NCBI RefSeq assembly: GCF_029227915.1
Contig: NC_079882.1
Location: forward strand, 24,621,001 to 24,681,000
Reading direction: 5' to 3'
Length of the DNA: 60,000 bases
Source: Hydractinia symbiolongicarpus
Taxonomy: Eukaryota; Cnidaria; Hydrozoa; Anthoathecata; Hydractiniidae
The position numbers were made by a program, and so were the translations under genes. The notes under the pieces were generated by a model, which did no database searches, was not told the DNA's origin, and saw nothing but the letters and a program-made list of their open reading frames with translations. Positions within the stretch are counted from its first letter, which is position 1, and each line of letters starts with the position of its first letter. Shown here in pieces: positions 1 through 10,692 of this stretch.

Positions 1-666
1 CTGTTCCTGAACAACTTCATTCATGTCAATACAGATTGACTTTTTACTAAAAATGTTTTCCAAAGCATGCCTTCCATCAAAACCATACCAGCTGCTTGAG
101 GATAAAATTGACACATAAGACCAGTTATACATTAAAATAAAGTCAACTAAGGCACGTACAAAGACACCATCGGATGGTATAGTCCTGAAAAAGTTTGGAT
201 ATAGATTTTTATTACTTAGTGAAGTACTTGTGGCAATGTTGCTAACAATAGGAATGTCGACGAAAGATAACAGTTTACTGAGATGGCGAGAGTTTGTTGA
301 AGTTACACTTTCTACAATACCAATGTAATGAAAATCTTGATGTTCTCTACATTCACATGGTAACTCATTCCTTGGTTGCAACAGAATTTCTGCACAAAGT
401 TCAGTTAAAACATTTAACCTGTTATGTGCACAAGTATCGTAGATTTCTAGACCAAGAACCAAATTGTTTTGAAGAATATTGTTATTAACTTCATACACAG
501 TATATTTAATACACTCAGTAGCTAGAAGTCCAAAATTATCATATTTTTCAGGAACTAGCCCAATGATATTAAATTGTTCAGTACGTTCATAGATGGTGAA
601 GTGTTTGCCACATATATCATCTTGAACAGAAAAAGATACAAGCATAAAATAGAAGAGGACAAACAT
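1..666 (-). CDS. Class C GPCR, N-terminal part (runs off window edge)
   Basis: An open frame starts at ATG 664-666 on the minus strand and stays open for 222 codons to base 1, so the gene continues outside the window. It opens with a hydrophobic signal-peptide-like stretch (MFVLFYFMLVSFSV) and then matches the Venus-flytrap ligand-binding lobe of the two complete receptors at 1391-3883 and 13488-16061 block by block: GLVPEKYDNFG, LGLEIYDTC, YIGIVES, STNSRHLSKLLS, TSTSLSN, YPNFFRTIPSDGVFVRAL and NWSYVSILSSSSWYGFDGR. The Ser/Thr-rich loop (ATSTSLS) and the Tyr of WYGFDG fall where amino-acid-binding residues lie in class C receptors. I infer a plasma-membrane chemoreceptor; the ligand is unknown. 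The Cys-rich and seven-helix parts are not in the window, so it could be a pseudogene further on, but no break is visible here. Confidence 0.85.
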   Translation of the reverse strand, partial: MFVLFYFMLVSFSVQDDICGKHFTIYERTEQFNIIGLVPEKYDNFGLLATECIKYTVYEVNNNILQNNLVLGLEIYDTCAHNRLNVLTELCAEILLQPRNELPCECREHQDFHYIGIVESVTSTNSRHLSKLLSFVDIPIVSNIATSTSLSNKNLYPNFFRTIPSDGVFVRALVDFILMYNWSYVSILSSSSWYGFDGRHALENIFSKKSICIDMNEVVQEQ

Positions 667-1390
667 TTCCAATTATATTTTTTAAAACGTTGTGTCTTGC
701 TAAACTTTTAATCGCATATAAAAGAAAAACATTGGCTAAAAACCTATAGAGAAAAAAATTTCATTTTCTTGTATGTAAACAAAAGAATGGGATGGTTAGA
801 AAACTCTAGGAGAAAAAAACTTTAATATATTCATATTTTTTTAATGCTTTATATACAATATTACAGTAACAATGAATTATAAGCGTAAAATTGAAATAAA
901 TGCTTATTTTTATTTCTTTCGATTTCAATGTATTTTGGGATTTTAAAAAAGAACCAAACAAAAAATACCACAATCTAAATTATTTAAAACAGAAAGTATT
1001 AATAATTTAAATTGTTTACTCAAAAACAATTTCAAAGGGGATAAGGACCAGGAAGGACAGGATTTTATTTCTGATTTAACAGATTTTTAAAGGAAATTTT
1101 ACCAATGTAATCGGCAAACTAATACATTTTTAGTCCCAAAGTCTCTCTAAAAGTATCCGAAAAAAATTAAATAGCTTTAGTTCCATAAGTGTTACATGTG
1201 TTGTTTAGGTATATGTGTTTATTGTCTTTTTGTGCCTTACTTCTAAAATTGCATGACAGAAATGTAATTTGTGTGATGCAGTACAAATAAGAGATAATTT
1301 AATGTTCTTTACATAAATCACTGTGAGCTACCTAGTTTCTACAATCTACATTTTATTTTCGAAAACTTGTCTTAAAGTTAGGTGAAAAAG
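667..1390. other. AT-rich spacer between GPCR genes
   Basis: Upstream region of the partial receptor and downstream region of the next one. I see no coding exon, TIR or tandem repeat, only A/T runs. Confidence 0.5.
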
Positions 1391-3883
1391 CTATGTATCG
1401 GATAAGGTTTTGCATGAAGTGTTGCTTTTTTGGTTTCTTTGTATTCTTCTGTTGACATCATTTTCTACGTTCTTTAAAATAGAAGCCTTGAAAACACTTT
1501 CTGTATTCTTATTGGGCTCCCGCCATGCTATCCATAGTTTGTATGCGTACCCAAAACACAAATTTGAAAAGTTAGCACCGTATAATAAAAGATATAACAC
1601 AAAAACTTTCCAATAACCATTTGGCGCACTCGTTCGAAATGGAATAGCTAAAACAATAAACAATGTCATGAAAAACAAAGCATACAGAATGGAATGAGCA
1701 TCATTGTACTTGCCAGGTAACTTTCGGCAACGAAAAGCAGTACAACCAATGATCAAAATCAGGATAATATTATACAAACTCTGTACTAGGATGTATATAG
1801 TAAGATCACATCCAAGCTCTTTCGTTAAATCCTTTAAGTAATATGTTGTTGTTACTTTTACACTCACTACCACCAACAATGCAGCTGTAAGGCAAATCTC
1901 AACCATTGATGTAAAAAACAAGGTGACAGAACTTACGGCTTTCATTACACGAATGTCACGTGATGTTATTCGAACTTTGGAATTAAAAATATGAACAAGT
2001 TGCTCAGATTTTACAAGCATCACAGACAAAGTAAGAACAATGAGCCAGCTGTTGGCAAAGAATACAATGACACAAAAATATGGATTCTCCTCATACAACA
2101 TCAAGTTGAGAGTGATAAATAATGTCATTTCTGCAATTACTTGCATGGAAGATAACTTGAAATTGCAACCTTTTATAATCGGCGTGTTACGAAATATAAA
2201 TAAAGATGCCAAAATAAATAGAGAAACCAAAATAGCAACAACTGTCAAACAAAAAGCAACATATTTAAATAAAGGAAAATCGGTATGATGAAGTAATCTG
2301 AACCGTACACACAGAGTCTGATTGCCATTTGTAATCTTGTCAGGACATTTTTTGCACCTGCCCTTGCCATACAACGGCTTGACCGAACCTGTGTCACATT
2401 TCACACAAACCCAGCAACATTGTTTTCCAACATTTAAAAAAGGATAAAAACCAGGCTTGCATATTTCTGAGCAGTGGGAAGCAGGTGGTTTTTCTGATCC
2501 AGATGCCCAGATAATTTTTTGATGAAATTTAAAGCCTGTATACTTGCTCCAAACACCCACTGCATGTTGGTTAACCACATTATTTTTACGACTAACATGA
2601 AATAAAATAAATCTAGAATTTTCAACATCGCCATTCTTGTTGAACCCAACAGTTTCATTTAGCAGGCCAGGAAAGTTAATATTTGGTAACAATTCTTTTG
2701 CAAACAAAGTTAAATTAAATGGTTCAAGTCTACATTTACTTTCTGTACTATTAATATATTTTCGCAATGCAAATGCATAACTATACACAGAATTCCTGAT
2801 AAAAGCAGCATATGACATACTAGATTGGAATAAATTGATGAACTCTTCCACTGTCTTAATGTTATATTTATTTATATAAGTTCTTAAAAAGACACTTTTA
2901 TTTTGTGCCTGAAAAATTGTATTCAGATGCTGGTTAAATTCAGGGTATGGACCTGCATCATGACCAAAAGCAAATGCACCAGAAATAACTTTAGGATGAA
3001 TATACTTATACCAAGTACTCATACCAGATCCTTCTGAGATGATCCAAGTAACACCATATAAGCCAATCTTTCCAGCTGTTTTTAAAAGATCTCTGACAGC
3101 ATTATCCAACGCATACAAGATAACAACGTTAGATGTGTTGTTAGGTTGTTTTTTCAACAGTACTTCAACAATATTAATAAACTCTTTTTCTTCATAAGGC
3201 ACATGAAATGTATGATCTATATCAATGCAAATCCCATGCTTAATAAAAAGTTCTACAACCAGTTTCTTTCCATCTAAACCATAAGCATCATCTGATGCAA
3301 TTATTGAAACGAACGACCACTTGAATTGCAAAACAAAATCCAGGAGTGCGTTGATGAAGACTGTGTCAGGGGGCACAGTTCTTAAAAAATTTGGGTGTCT
3401 ATTTGGATTGCTTAATTGTATACTAGTTGCTGTGCTACTTATTATTGGGAAATTTGTGCCAGATAACAAATCACTGACATGTTTCGAGTTTGATGAGACC
3501 AAGCTCTCAACGATACCAATCACATGTGAGTTTATATTTAATTTTTGGCAAACGCAGTTGACTGACTGATTAGACACAGATGGGAGTAAGAGTTTAAGCA
3601 CAGATTGGGTGGTGACAGAAAATTTCCAGTCTCCACAGATATCATAAAGTTCTATACCAAGTTGAACATCACTTAGTAAATTACTGTTAACTTTGTCAAT
3701 GGCAAATTTCACAACTTCAGAAGCTAAGAAACCAAATGTTTTTGACTGTGGTGGAACTAGACCAACAAGATTAAAACGTCCTTTCTTCTTATAGACCAAA
3801 ACTGCTTTCTCACATTCTGTGTAATTTGATCCTGACAAATTAACACAAAGAACAGAACTCGCAACAATCAGAAAGGTGAACAT
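1391..3883 (-). CDS. Intronless class C G-protein-coupled receptor (830 aa)
   Basis: A complete class C receptor in one exon. Residues 1-18 are a signal peptide; about 25-465 form the Venus-flytrap lobe (VGLVPPQSKTFGFL, LRTVPPDTVFINALLDFVLQF, IASDDAYGLDG); 471-526 are the Cys-rich NCD3G linker with paired cysteines (CSEICKPGFYP, KQCCWVCVKC, CKKCPD); about 538-787 are seven hydrophobic helices. Class C hallmarks are FRNTPIIKGCNFKLS after TM1 and RKLPGKYNDA near TM5-6, like the CaSR-type RKLPENFNEA. ATS (152-154) and Tyr201 lie at positions that bind the amino-acid ligand in family members. The tail is short and basic. Order and spacing match CaSR/V2R/mGluR-type receptors. I infer an amino-acid or small-molecule chemoreceptor; the ligand and G protein are unknown. 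It lies tandem and co-oriented with receptors at 1-666 and 13488-16061 and probably inside an EXOC1 intron. No introns, frameshifts or internal stops are seen. Confidence 0.92.
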   Translation of the reverse strand: MFTFLIVASSVLCVNLSGSNYTECEKAVLVYKKKGRFNLVGLVPPQSKTFGFLASEVVKFAIDKVNSNLLSDVQLGIELYDICGDWKFSVTTQSVLKLLLPSVSNQSVNCVCQKLNINSHVIGIVESLVSSNSKHVSDLLSGTNFPIISSTATSIQLSNPNRHPNFLRTVPPDTVFINALLDFVLQFKWSFVSIIASDDAYGLDGKKLVVELFIKHGICIDIDHTFHVPYEEKEFINIVEVLLKKQPNNTSNVVILYALDNAVRDLLKTAGKIGLYGVTWIISEGSGMSTWYKYIHPKVISGAFAFGHDAGPYPEFNQHLNTIFQAQNKSVFLRTYINKYNIKTVEEFINLFQSSMSYAAFIRNSVYSYAFALRKYINSTESKCRLEPFNLTLFAKELLPNINFPGLLNETVGFNKNGDVENSRFILFHVSRKNNVVNQHAVGVWSKYTGFKFHQKIIWASGSEKPPASHCSEICKPGFYPFLNVGKQCCWVCVKCDTGSVKPLYGKGRCKKCPDKITNGNQTLCVRFRLLHHTDFPLFKYVAFCLTVVAILVSLFILASLFIFRNTPIIKGCNFKLSSMQVIAEMTLFITLNLMLYEENPYFCVIVFFANSWLIVLTLSVMLVKSEQLVHIFNSKVRITSRDIRVMKAVSSVTLFFTSMVEICLTAALLVVVSVKVTTTYYLKDLTKELGCDLTIYILVQSLYNIILILIIGCTAFRCRKLPGKYNDAHSILYALFFMTLFIVLAIPFRTSAPNGYWKVFVLYLLLYGANFSNLCFGYAYKLWIAWREPNKNTESVFKASILKNVENDVNRRIQRNQKSNTSCKTLSDT

Positions 3884-5173
3884 ACTTTTTAGGACAGTAA
3901 AAATCTATCACTGTTTTTTTTGTAAATAAACTGGTAAGAACCGGGAGAAAAGTATGCAAAACATTTGGAAAAATGAAATCAAAAATAAAAACACCATGCT
4001 GACGAAAATAAGGGAATAGCAATGTTAACTACAATAAAGCTTTCAAAAAAGCATTATAATTAGGAAAATATAAAATTAATAATTAAATTGTAAAACAGTG
4101 AGAGTTTGATTTCTATTCTTCAAATATAAAAAAGAAAATGTTAAAAAAATGAAAATTAAAATTAAAAAGAGCAAATTAATTTTTTTTGTTCTAATATTTT
4201 ATTTTAAAATTGACAGGATCCACATAACACACCTGCCTACTAAAAAAAACCAGCATATGCATAAATAAATACAAAATTCAAGAAATTTTTACCTTTTGTG
4301 TGTAGTGTGAAGAGAGATTGAAACACTGATGAGCGAAATGCATAGGATCATGTGCTTTTGACATATGATTAAGGAGAAATAAGGTTTCAACAATTTTGCT
4401 GACATCAGCAAAGACATTTTTTTTAAATTGGATACCTGTTGCTCATTGTATAAAGCTTAAGGCTGATGAAAAAATATATATGAACATGTACTTTTGATGT
4501 ACAATTACAGAGATATTCCCCAGTTTGGTCCCAGGTTGTCCGTAGTTACCCATACAGTGAAAAATGACTTGCCTGTTACAGACAGATGGACAGAGTCTTC
4601 GTATTACTATAATAAATTATAAAAACTTGACCTTCTTTTACAACTAGACGGTGTAAAAAGAAATGAAGTCACTTAAATCATTTTCAAATACTCTATAAAT
4701 ACTTCAAATTACTATTGTGAGCTCCATCTTTCAATTGAAAAATAATTACCCCTCATGTGATCTTTTTATGGAGTCAAATTTGAGGACTTTTGATGAGAAT
4801 TTTTAACCTTTTTGAGATGCAGTATTTTCATTAATAAAGTTGGAGCAATTGAAGACATGTTCATATTCCAAGGAAATTAAGAATATCTCAAGGGATTCCA
4901 AAGTGATGCAATGAGTGAAAATTAAATTATTTTTAAATAAAGACATGTTGAAAACTAATAAAAAACTAATAATGAAAAAAACAATAAAAATCAATTCAAG
5001 AAAAGCAAAACTTACTACATAGAATTTTGAAATATTCCTAAATATGTTTGACATGAACGCATGCTATAAGCCACAATAAGTTGAAACAAGATTCCAAATT
5101 ATAATATTCGTCTTCGCAAGTAACTATGCAGGATATATCTATATTACATTCACACTTAATAAACAGAGCTTAC
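3884..5173. other. AT-rich spacer
   Basis: Upstream flank of the 830-aa receptor. Apart from the MITE copy at 4285-4612 I see no coding exon or structured repeat. Confidence 0.45.
4285..4612 (+). repeat. Degenerate copy of the CRE-bearing MITE family
   Basis: Shares ordered blocks with the copies at 32957-34359: GATGAGCGAAATG, AGGATCATGTGCTTTTGACA, TTTTGCTGACATCAGCAAAG, GGTCCCAGG followed by GTAGTTACCCA, and CAGACAGATGGACAG near the right end. The CRE-like octamer is mutated here (TGACATCA), so this is an older copy. Confidence 0.6.
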
Positions 5174-5220
5174 TTGTCCATGTTCAGAATTTAGTTCTTC
5201 TCCAAATACGCTTGTTGCTG
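5174..5220 (-). CDS. EXOC1: Possible further EXOC1 exon (weak)
   Basis: Read on the minus strand, 15 codons plus 2 nt (AATSVFGEELNSEHGQ once joined to the preceding G) are followed by a good donor (GTAAGC) and preceded by CAG. The phase fits the end of EXOC1 exon 5 (one leftover G). The peptide would fall in the poorly conserved acidic linker after the PH region of EXOC1, so homology cannot prove it. The polypyrimidine tract before the acceptor is poor. If real, the 13488-16061 receptor lies within one EXOC1 intron and the two left receptors within the next; if not, the next exon is outside the window. Confidence 0.22.
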
Positions 5221-6929
5221 CTGGCATAACAATGGTCATTTTTCATAGTTAGCACATACTGCAGATACAAGGTATTGGAACATATGTCATTGCTTAACTT
5301 TCAATAAAAGTATCATAAGAGTTTGACGGCTGGGAAGTGAAACAGCCAATTTAATTTTGGACACACTAGTATCCAATACATACATGAAAATTTAAGTGCC
5401 TGTAGAGTGAAGGAACAGACTTGATCATGGGAATGATAAATTGCTGGATGCAGATAGCTAGCTATCTGCATCCAAAAACTGTTTGTTTGTTTGTTAATGA
5501 GCATGAGTTTCCACTTTTATCATAATTTTTATTTTTAATAACAAATTTAAAAGTAAATCCATGACTGACAATCTGGCAAAATAGTTGGCAGCCAAGGAAA
5601 GGCCAATATGTCAGTGTACATGTATAAACTCTGGACATTTTTTTACATTTTTAATCAACAGAGTCTTTTGGCATATTTCTATAGCTTTTAAATATATACA
5701 TATATACTTTTTTTAAACATAGTTAAAACATGTATAAACATGCTCTAAACAAGAAATAAAGCAAACAATTACGAAACTTTGCTTTCGGAACGATAGTGCT
5801 ATTTCGTTCTTCTTGCCAAGTTTCAGCCTGTTAAAATCGTCTTTGCTGGAGCGTTAAAAGAATTAACAAAGGCATCCAAAAAGCAGGAAAAATATACAAA
5901 AATCTCTTTAATATTATTTCCCGTCATGGGTTCATGGCTTGCAATTTCGTGCATAGGTTAGTCTGACGTGCTTTTTGATGACATACAGAAAGAGTACTAT
6001 ATTTTTGATATAGAGACTATCATTACACAGTGGCAAAACCCACAAGGCTGCCTATCTGTGTGTGCCCATAGCACAACTTTTTCCCTGCACACATAAACAG
6101 ACAGAATACCATGGCTATTTCGCTACGGTAAAACAGCAGACAAAATTAAAATGGCTTCCACAATTTTTTCAAAAAATTTTGTACTTTTATCGCTTTATCA
6201 CTCGGTAAAGATTGGCAGAGCACAAGGTATGGGGGAAGAGTAGGCATTTGGACCTACAGTTTAGCAGTTTGCATCGTATTCTGTAGCTAAGTAACTTAAG
6301 CCTCCTTTTTATTTAGTTAAAACTTTTGTGGCCTTTCTCAAAATCAAATTGTTGAAATCAAAGATGTTTATAGCTGCTAGCTAGTTTTAGCTTCATCACA
6401 AGAAAAAAAATGATTACCTTGTGTATATTTAATGTATATAATAAATAAACTATTTATGCACAACATGAGATATTTTCTACTGGCATGAGTAGGAAGCTTG
6501 AAATTGTTGACTACGTTTTTTTATTAGATGTCACATATTTGGCCTGAAAAATCTTTTCGACAACTTCACTGGCTTCAGGATCGAAAGTATATAATTTTTT
6601 TTAATCAGTAAATTAATCGGTGTTTAAACACACAATATGGCTCTAAAGACCGTTTTTACATATTTCTTACATTTGGCCCAAAAATAACCCTTGGAAAATT
6701 TGAAGGAAGTGACAAACATCCATGATACATGCAATATGAACATGAAAGTTCGATCTAGATCCATTGTTTCGTTACCAATTGCTGCTGATTGAATGATTGA
6801 TTGTTTGGCTATGAATTTAAAGTTTCTCTCAATTTATGATTGGACATACACCGTGTTGCAAATGATTGATGAAATTTAGCTCTGCTGCTCTAGTTGATTT
6901 GAAAAGAAAAGAAACAATTGTTGATTCAA
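5221..6929. other. Non-coding spacer
   Basis: AT-rich sequence holding the palindrome at 5446-5473. No exon with convincing splice sites or homology was seen on either strand. Confidence 0.45.
5446..5473. repeat. Perfect 28-bp palindrome
   Basis: Each 14-base arm (GGATGCAGATAGCT) is followed with no spacer by its exact reverse complement. The centre is at 5459/5460. No flanking TIR element was recognised. Confidence 0.9.
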
Positions 6930-8410
6930 CTTAAGGACACTGGGTAGCAATATTTGGAACTTCGCGATAAATTTTTGAAGGGGAGTTCAAAAACAAGTTA
7001 CACCGTGATGTAGCTGGGTTGATGGGTTCTGATGTTTGTACAACTGCTGCGGAATCTCCATGGTCGAATGGCATTGTGGAATGCCACAATAAAGTAATGG
7101 AAAATATGGTGCTGAAAATAGTTGACAACACTGAATGTTCTGTTAAAATTGGTCTTGTATGGCCAAGTAGTGCTAAAAATGCTCTTTATCAATTGTGGAT
7201 ACAGTCCCAACCAGTTGGTTTTTGAAAAAAATTCTAAACTTCAAAGCCAACTGGCCTCCTGACTTGGACCCCAAGTGAGTTGATTGCTGAGTATTTGAAT
7301 GCACTTTATTTCATTAGGAAGGCATGCATAGAGCGTAAGCATTCCAAGAAGGTAAAAACATCCTTGAAGCATCAGATTGTAAGCAGCAAAACTCTTTTTA
7401 ATAGAAAGAAGGTTGATTACAAATGAGTCAGAGAAAAAGCAAGACGGAAAGCAAGTCATTGATGTATTAGGGTAATCCCTTAACATCTTTGCCCGGTTAG
7501 GGCACATCAAGCGCTTGATCAGACCGTCGCAACAGATATTGTTGGAACCCGAAGTTGAGCACAATGACGATATTATAGTAACCCTTGTTTCATTGCCATC
7601 TGTACCATCTGCTGAGCAAGAGGCTGACACCAGATACTGCTGATATTCAGGTTGATGAAGTGTCCTGGGAATCTACCATACACATTCCTTAGATTTTTGA
7701 TGTTATTAGATGTCTTGATCCTGATACCAACGAGCCAGCAAAATTTATTTATTTATTGTGAAGGCAAAACAACTACTTCTCACAAAGAAATCCAATCAGA
7801 AAACGTTCAAGGCATTAGTTGGACAAATACAATGGGCAGCTAAACAAACAAGACCTGATGCTGGTTATATGGCCTGCAATCTTAGCACTAAAGTAAAAAA
7901 TGCAACTGCTAGTGATTACCATAATTCTAAAAAATTTGGAAGCAAATATAGGTGACTTAGAAAACTCTGCAGTTGTGTTATATAGATGTGCTTCTCATTG
8001 TAAGGAGGATCACAAGGTGGGTTTGTTCTGTTCCTTTATGCTGGAGGCCAGCAAGCTCCTCTTATATAGTGATCACACAAGTTGAAAAGAGTTGTAAAAA
8101 GCACTATGGGAGCTAACGCTATGGATCTTTTAGAAGATGCAGAGCTAGCATTTTGATGAAAGCACTAGTCAAGGAAATCACCTACATTGATATTTCACTT
8201 GTTGGTATAACAGAAAATTGATCGTTTTTTTGATGCAGTAAACAGTACCACAGTAGTTAAGGACAAACATGTATACATCAATACTTATGCCTTGGGACAA
8301 ACTAACAAAAGAGACATTATGACCTAAGATAGATATAGACAGGGCAGCTAGCATGGACGCTGCTAGATTTGTGTCCAGGCTAAAGCGTCAAAAAATTTCT
8401 ATTTTCTCGC
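6930..8410 (+). pseudogene. Degenerate Ty1/copia (GalEa-like) retrotransposon pol remnant
   Basis: Pieces of a copia polyprotein appear in order but in shifting frames. Around 7019-7200 there is an integrase catalytic-core end (TTAAESPWSNGIVECHN). Around 7430-7600 there is an integrase C-terminal and linker-like stretch (KDGKQVIDVLG, then a stop, then a segment rich in acidic residues). Around 7800-7930 there is the RT/RNase H junction with the signature Q-W-A-A-x-Q-T-R-P-D and VKNAT. Around 8080-8150 there is RNase H (KRVVKSTMGANAMDLLEDAE). Wording of this kind is typical of GalEa-type copia elements of marine animals (family knowledge). Many stops and frameshifts, no LTRs recognised, and gag and most of RT missing: a dead, old copy. 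Both ends are approximate. Confidence 0.8.
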
Positions 8411-9350
8411 AAGCCAATAAAGATGCTTCATTTTAATCTTTGCCAATTTAACAAACAATGTGAACAGAGTTTGAGTACTCTTCGTGTGGCCAGAACATTC
8501 TGTGTACGGCCATGAGTAAAAGTGGTTGTTGTAGCTTTATTGATTTAGCTAGGGAGCTAAACACTCTTCTTTAAATTCATGTATTTTATTAGGTAAGAAT
8601 TATTTTATATATAATTGAGAAAAATGTGCTGCCTAGCTAGCTATCTAAATTTTTGGTGCTGACTTGGGTCTCCTTTTGATTGGTGCTGATATACCCCTTT
8701 TTATTTATTCGTGAAGTTACTCCATCGATCTAGCTAGCTAACTACATAAAAGAGTGCCTTTTTTTTCTTAAAGAACCAGCAACAAAAAACCTTTGTCCTG
8801 CTTTCTGTAATATTTTCATGGCTGTGACACCCAACTCCTGTTCTTGTGGGAAAAAGGGGCTACTTCTATCAGATGAAAAGATAAATATTCACACAGGATT
8901 TTTTTTTTTTTTTTGCAAGAAGTTGTTGAAACTTGACAACAGTTTATTGTTACTTGCACCTAACAGTCAGGGTTAACTGATGATTAGCCAGTAACAGAAT
9001 AGTTAGCCGATGCAGGATGCTTAGTATAATTAGCCGTTAAAAGCTTCTTTGTGTTCTTTACAGCTAGCTAACTGCATCTTTTCTGTGTTTTTTCTTGAAA
9101 TCAGAATAGTGTTGTTGTTTAATAATATGACATACTGCTAAATGCAGTAAAATTAACTTTTTTGCACAATGGTTTCTTTCTTGTTCCTATTTTTGGTTTT
9201 AATTGAAGCACAACTTTATGTAGGTCTATACAAGTATAGATGGCTATGGGAAAATTGATAACAAAGAAAAGCGTGGAGATTTAAATAAAAAAATATCTAC
9301 TGTATAAGTAGTTGTATGAGTGGCTAACTATACTGTACGCACTGTATATA
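8411..9350. other. Spacer with simple-sequence runs
   Basis: Contains a 16-base T run near 8899 and several GCTAGCTA-type short palindromic stretches, which recur in the window (for example 26791-26819). No coding sequence recognised. Confidence 0.45.
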
Positions 9351-9847
9351 CAGTGGACTCGAACCCCTATAACTCGATTGCCTAATAAACTCTCATAAAA
9401 AACTCTCTATTACTTGAACCCCTATAACTCGAATCTCTCCCTTCTCAAACTGCTTTATGGTCTCTTTGGGTATTTCCTCTCTATAACTCCAGTGTTGCAA
9501 CATGTATATAGAACTTTATATGACACAAGCTGTTTTTGCATTGTTTTGGCTCTGTAAACGCAAATGAAGTCTTAACCGATTCGATTGTCTCATATCTACA
9601 TGTCTTAAATGATTCAAATGTCATTCGAACACAACGTAAACATGATTCATTGGTATCAAAGTTTTACAATCATGGCGTCTGTTGCTTGGACAAAAACGTA
9701 AAGCAGAAAAGGGGGAAAAATCACGCTTAATTAGCCATTACAAAATTTATACAAAAACTTGGAAAAACTCCCAACACTCTATTACTCAAACATAACTTGA
9801 ACGGTTTCCGAATCCCTGTGGCTATTCGAGTCATAGAGAGTTCACTG
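9351..9847. mobile_element. Pogo/Tc1-mariner-like MITE (about 0.5 kb)
   Basis: The ends are CAGTGGACTCGAACCCCTAT on the left and, read inward on the other strand, CAGTGAACTCTCTATGACTC, each flanked by TA as expected for the TA target duplication of Tc1/mariner-pogo elements. ACTCGAA and CTATAACTCGA motifs repeat inside the left arm (9356-9440). A 64-codon ORF at 9536-9730 resembles no transposase I know, so the element is non-autonomous. The left and right terminal repeats have diverged. Confidence 0.7.
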
Positions 9848-9884
9848 TATAATTATTCTGCTTAAATAAATAGATGATCTGTAT

Positions 9885-10184
9885 ATTTTATATGACTAGC
9901 CTCACATATATCAAGGGATATACCCTTTCTATTATTTTTCAAGAGGGGCCATAGCTTAGATGGGGAGTCTTAGGAGTACTCAATGCTCATTTTGAGCTAC
10001 GCAGATTCAAATAGGGTCCGTGCTTTACCAGACAACTCCATGTAACATCCAACAGCTCACACCTCCCCAATTTCCCTCACATGGCTTGAGTTAACCAAGC
10101 CATGTGAGGGAAAGTACGCTACGGGGAATCGAATGATGTTCTCCCGCACAAAAGCCTTAATTATAACCACTAAGCTACCATGCT
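9885..10184 (-). repeat. tRNA-derived SINE, copy 1
   Basis: Homologous throughout to the copies at 22797-23065 (opposite strand) and 27483-27818 (same strand). On the minus strand it begins near 10184 with a tRNA-like head carrying an A-box-like segment (GGTAGCTTAGTGG) and a B-box-like segment (ATTCGATTCC), then a body with CGTAGCTCAAAATGAGCATT, and ends with blocks shared by all copies (GGATATACC complement, GGCTAGCC-like tail). A near-perfect hairpin (CCCTCACATGGCTT, 9-nt loop, AAGCCATGTGAGGG) at 10074-10110 is special to this copy. Confidence 0.75.
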
Positions 10185-10692
10185 ATTGAAAACAGCTAAC
10201 ATTGGTGAGGTTGCCACGTGTTAGACTGGAAGCTGGTAGGTTGGGATGCTGTACGTAAAGCACTCACCTTATCAGGCTTTCAGAAAATGTTGAAGTAATT
10301 TTACTGTGATATGCTTATTAAGTCATGTTGTCTATCTTTTTTATTTCTTTTCTTTTCATGTGTATTGTTCATATTGTGTAAAATTCGTATAATTTTTTCC
10401 ACCATTCTACGGTCCAATTACTTAAATTACGAAAATAAACAATCAAATTTTTTGAACTCAATAACAAAATAAATCCTCTTTTGTCCACAGGTTTCAAAAT
10501 CATGTATTGCCTGCTTAATATGTTACTTGTTTAACAAAGATATCAAAAGCCAGCTTGAATAAATTTATATACATTCATTTATATATATAATATACGTTGT
10601 GCATGACATGGCCTTGATTTGTATCCTTTTAATAAATTCCCTTTTCAAAGAGGCAAAGAGAGGTTAAAAAGACAATAATTAAACAAATTGGT

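Noticed and set aside
7241-7630. 129-codon minus-strand ORF
   Set aside because: Antisense to the copia remnant with no recognisable domain.
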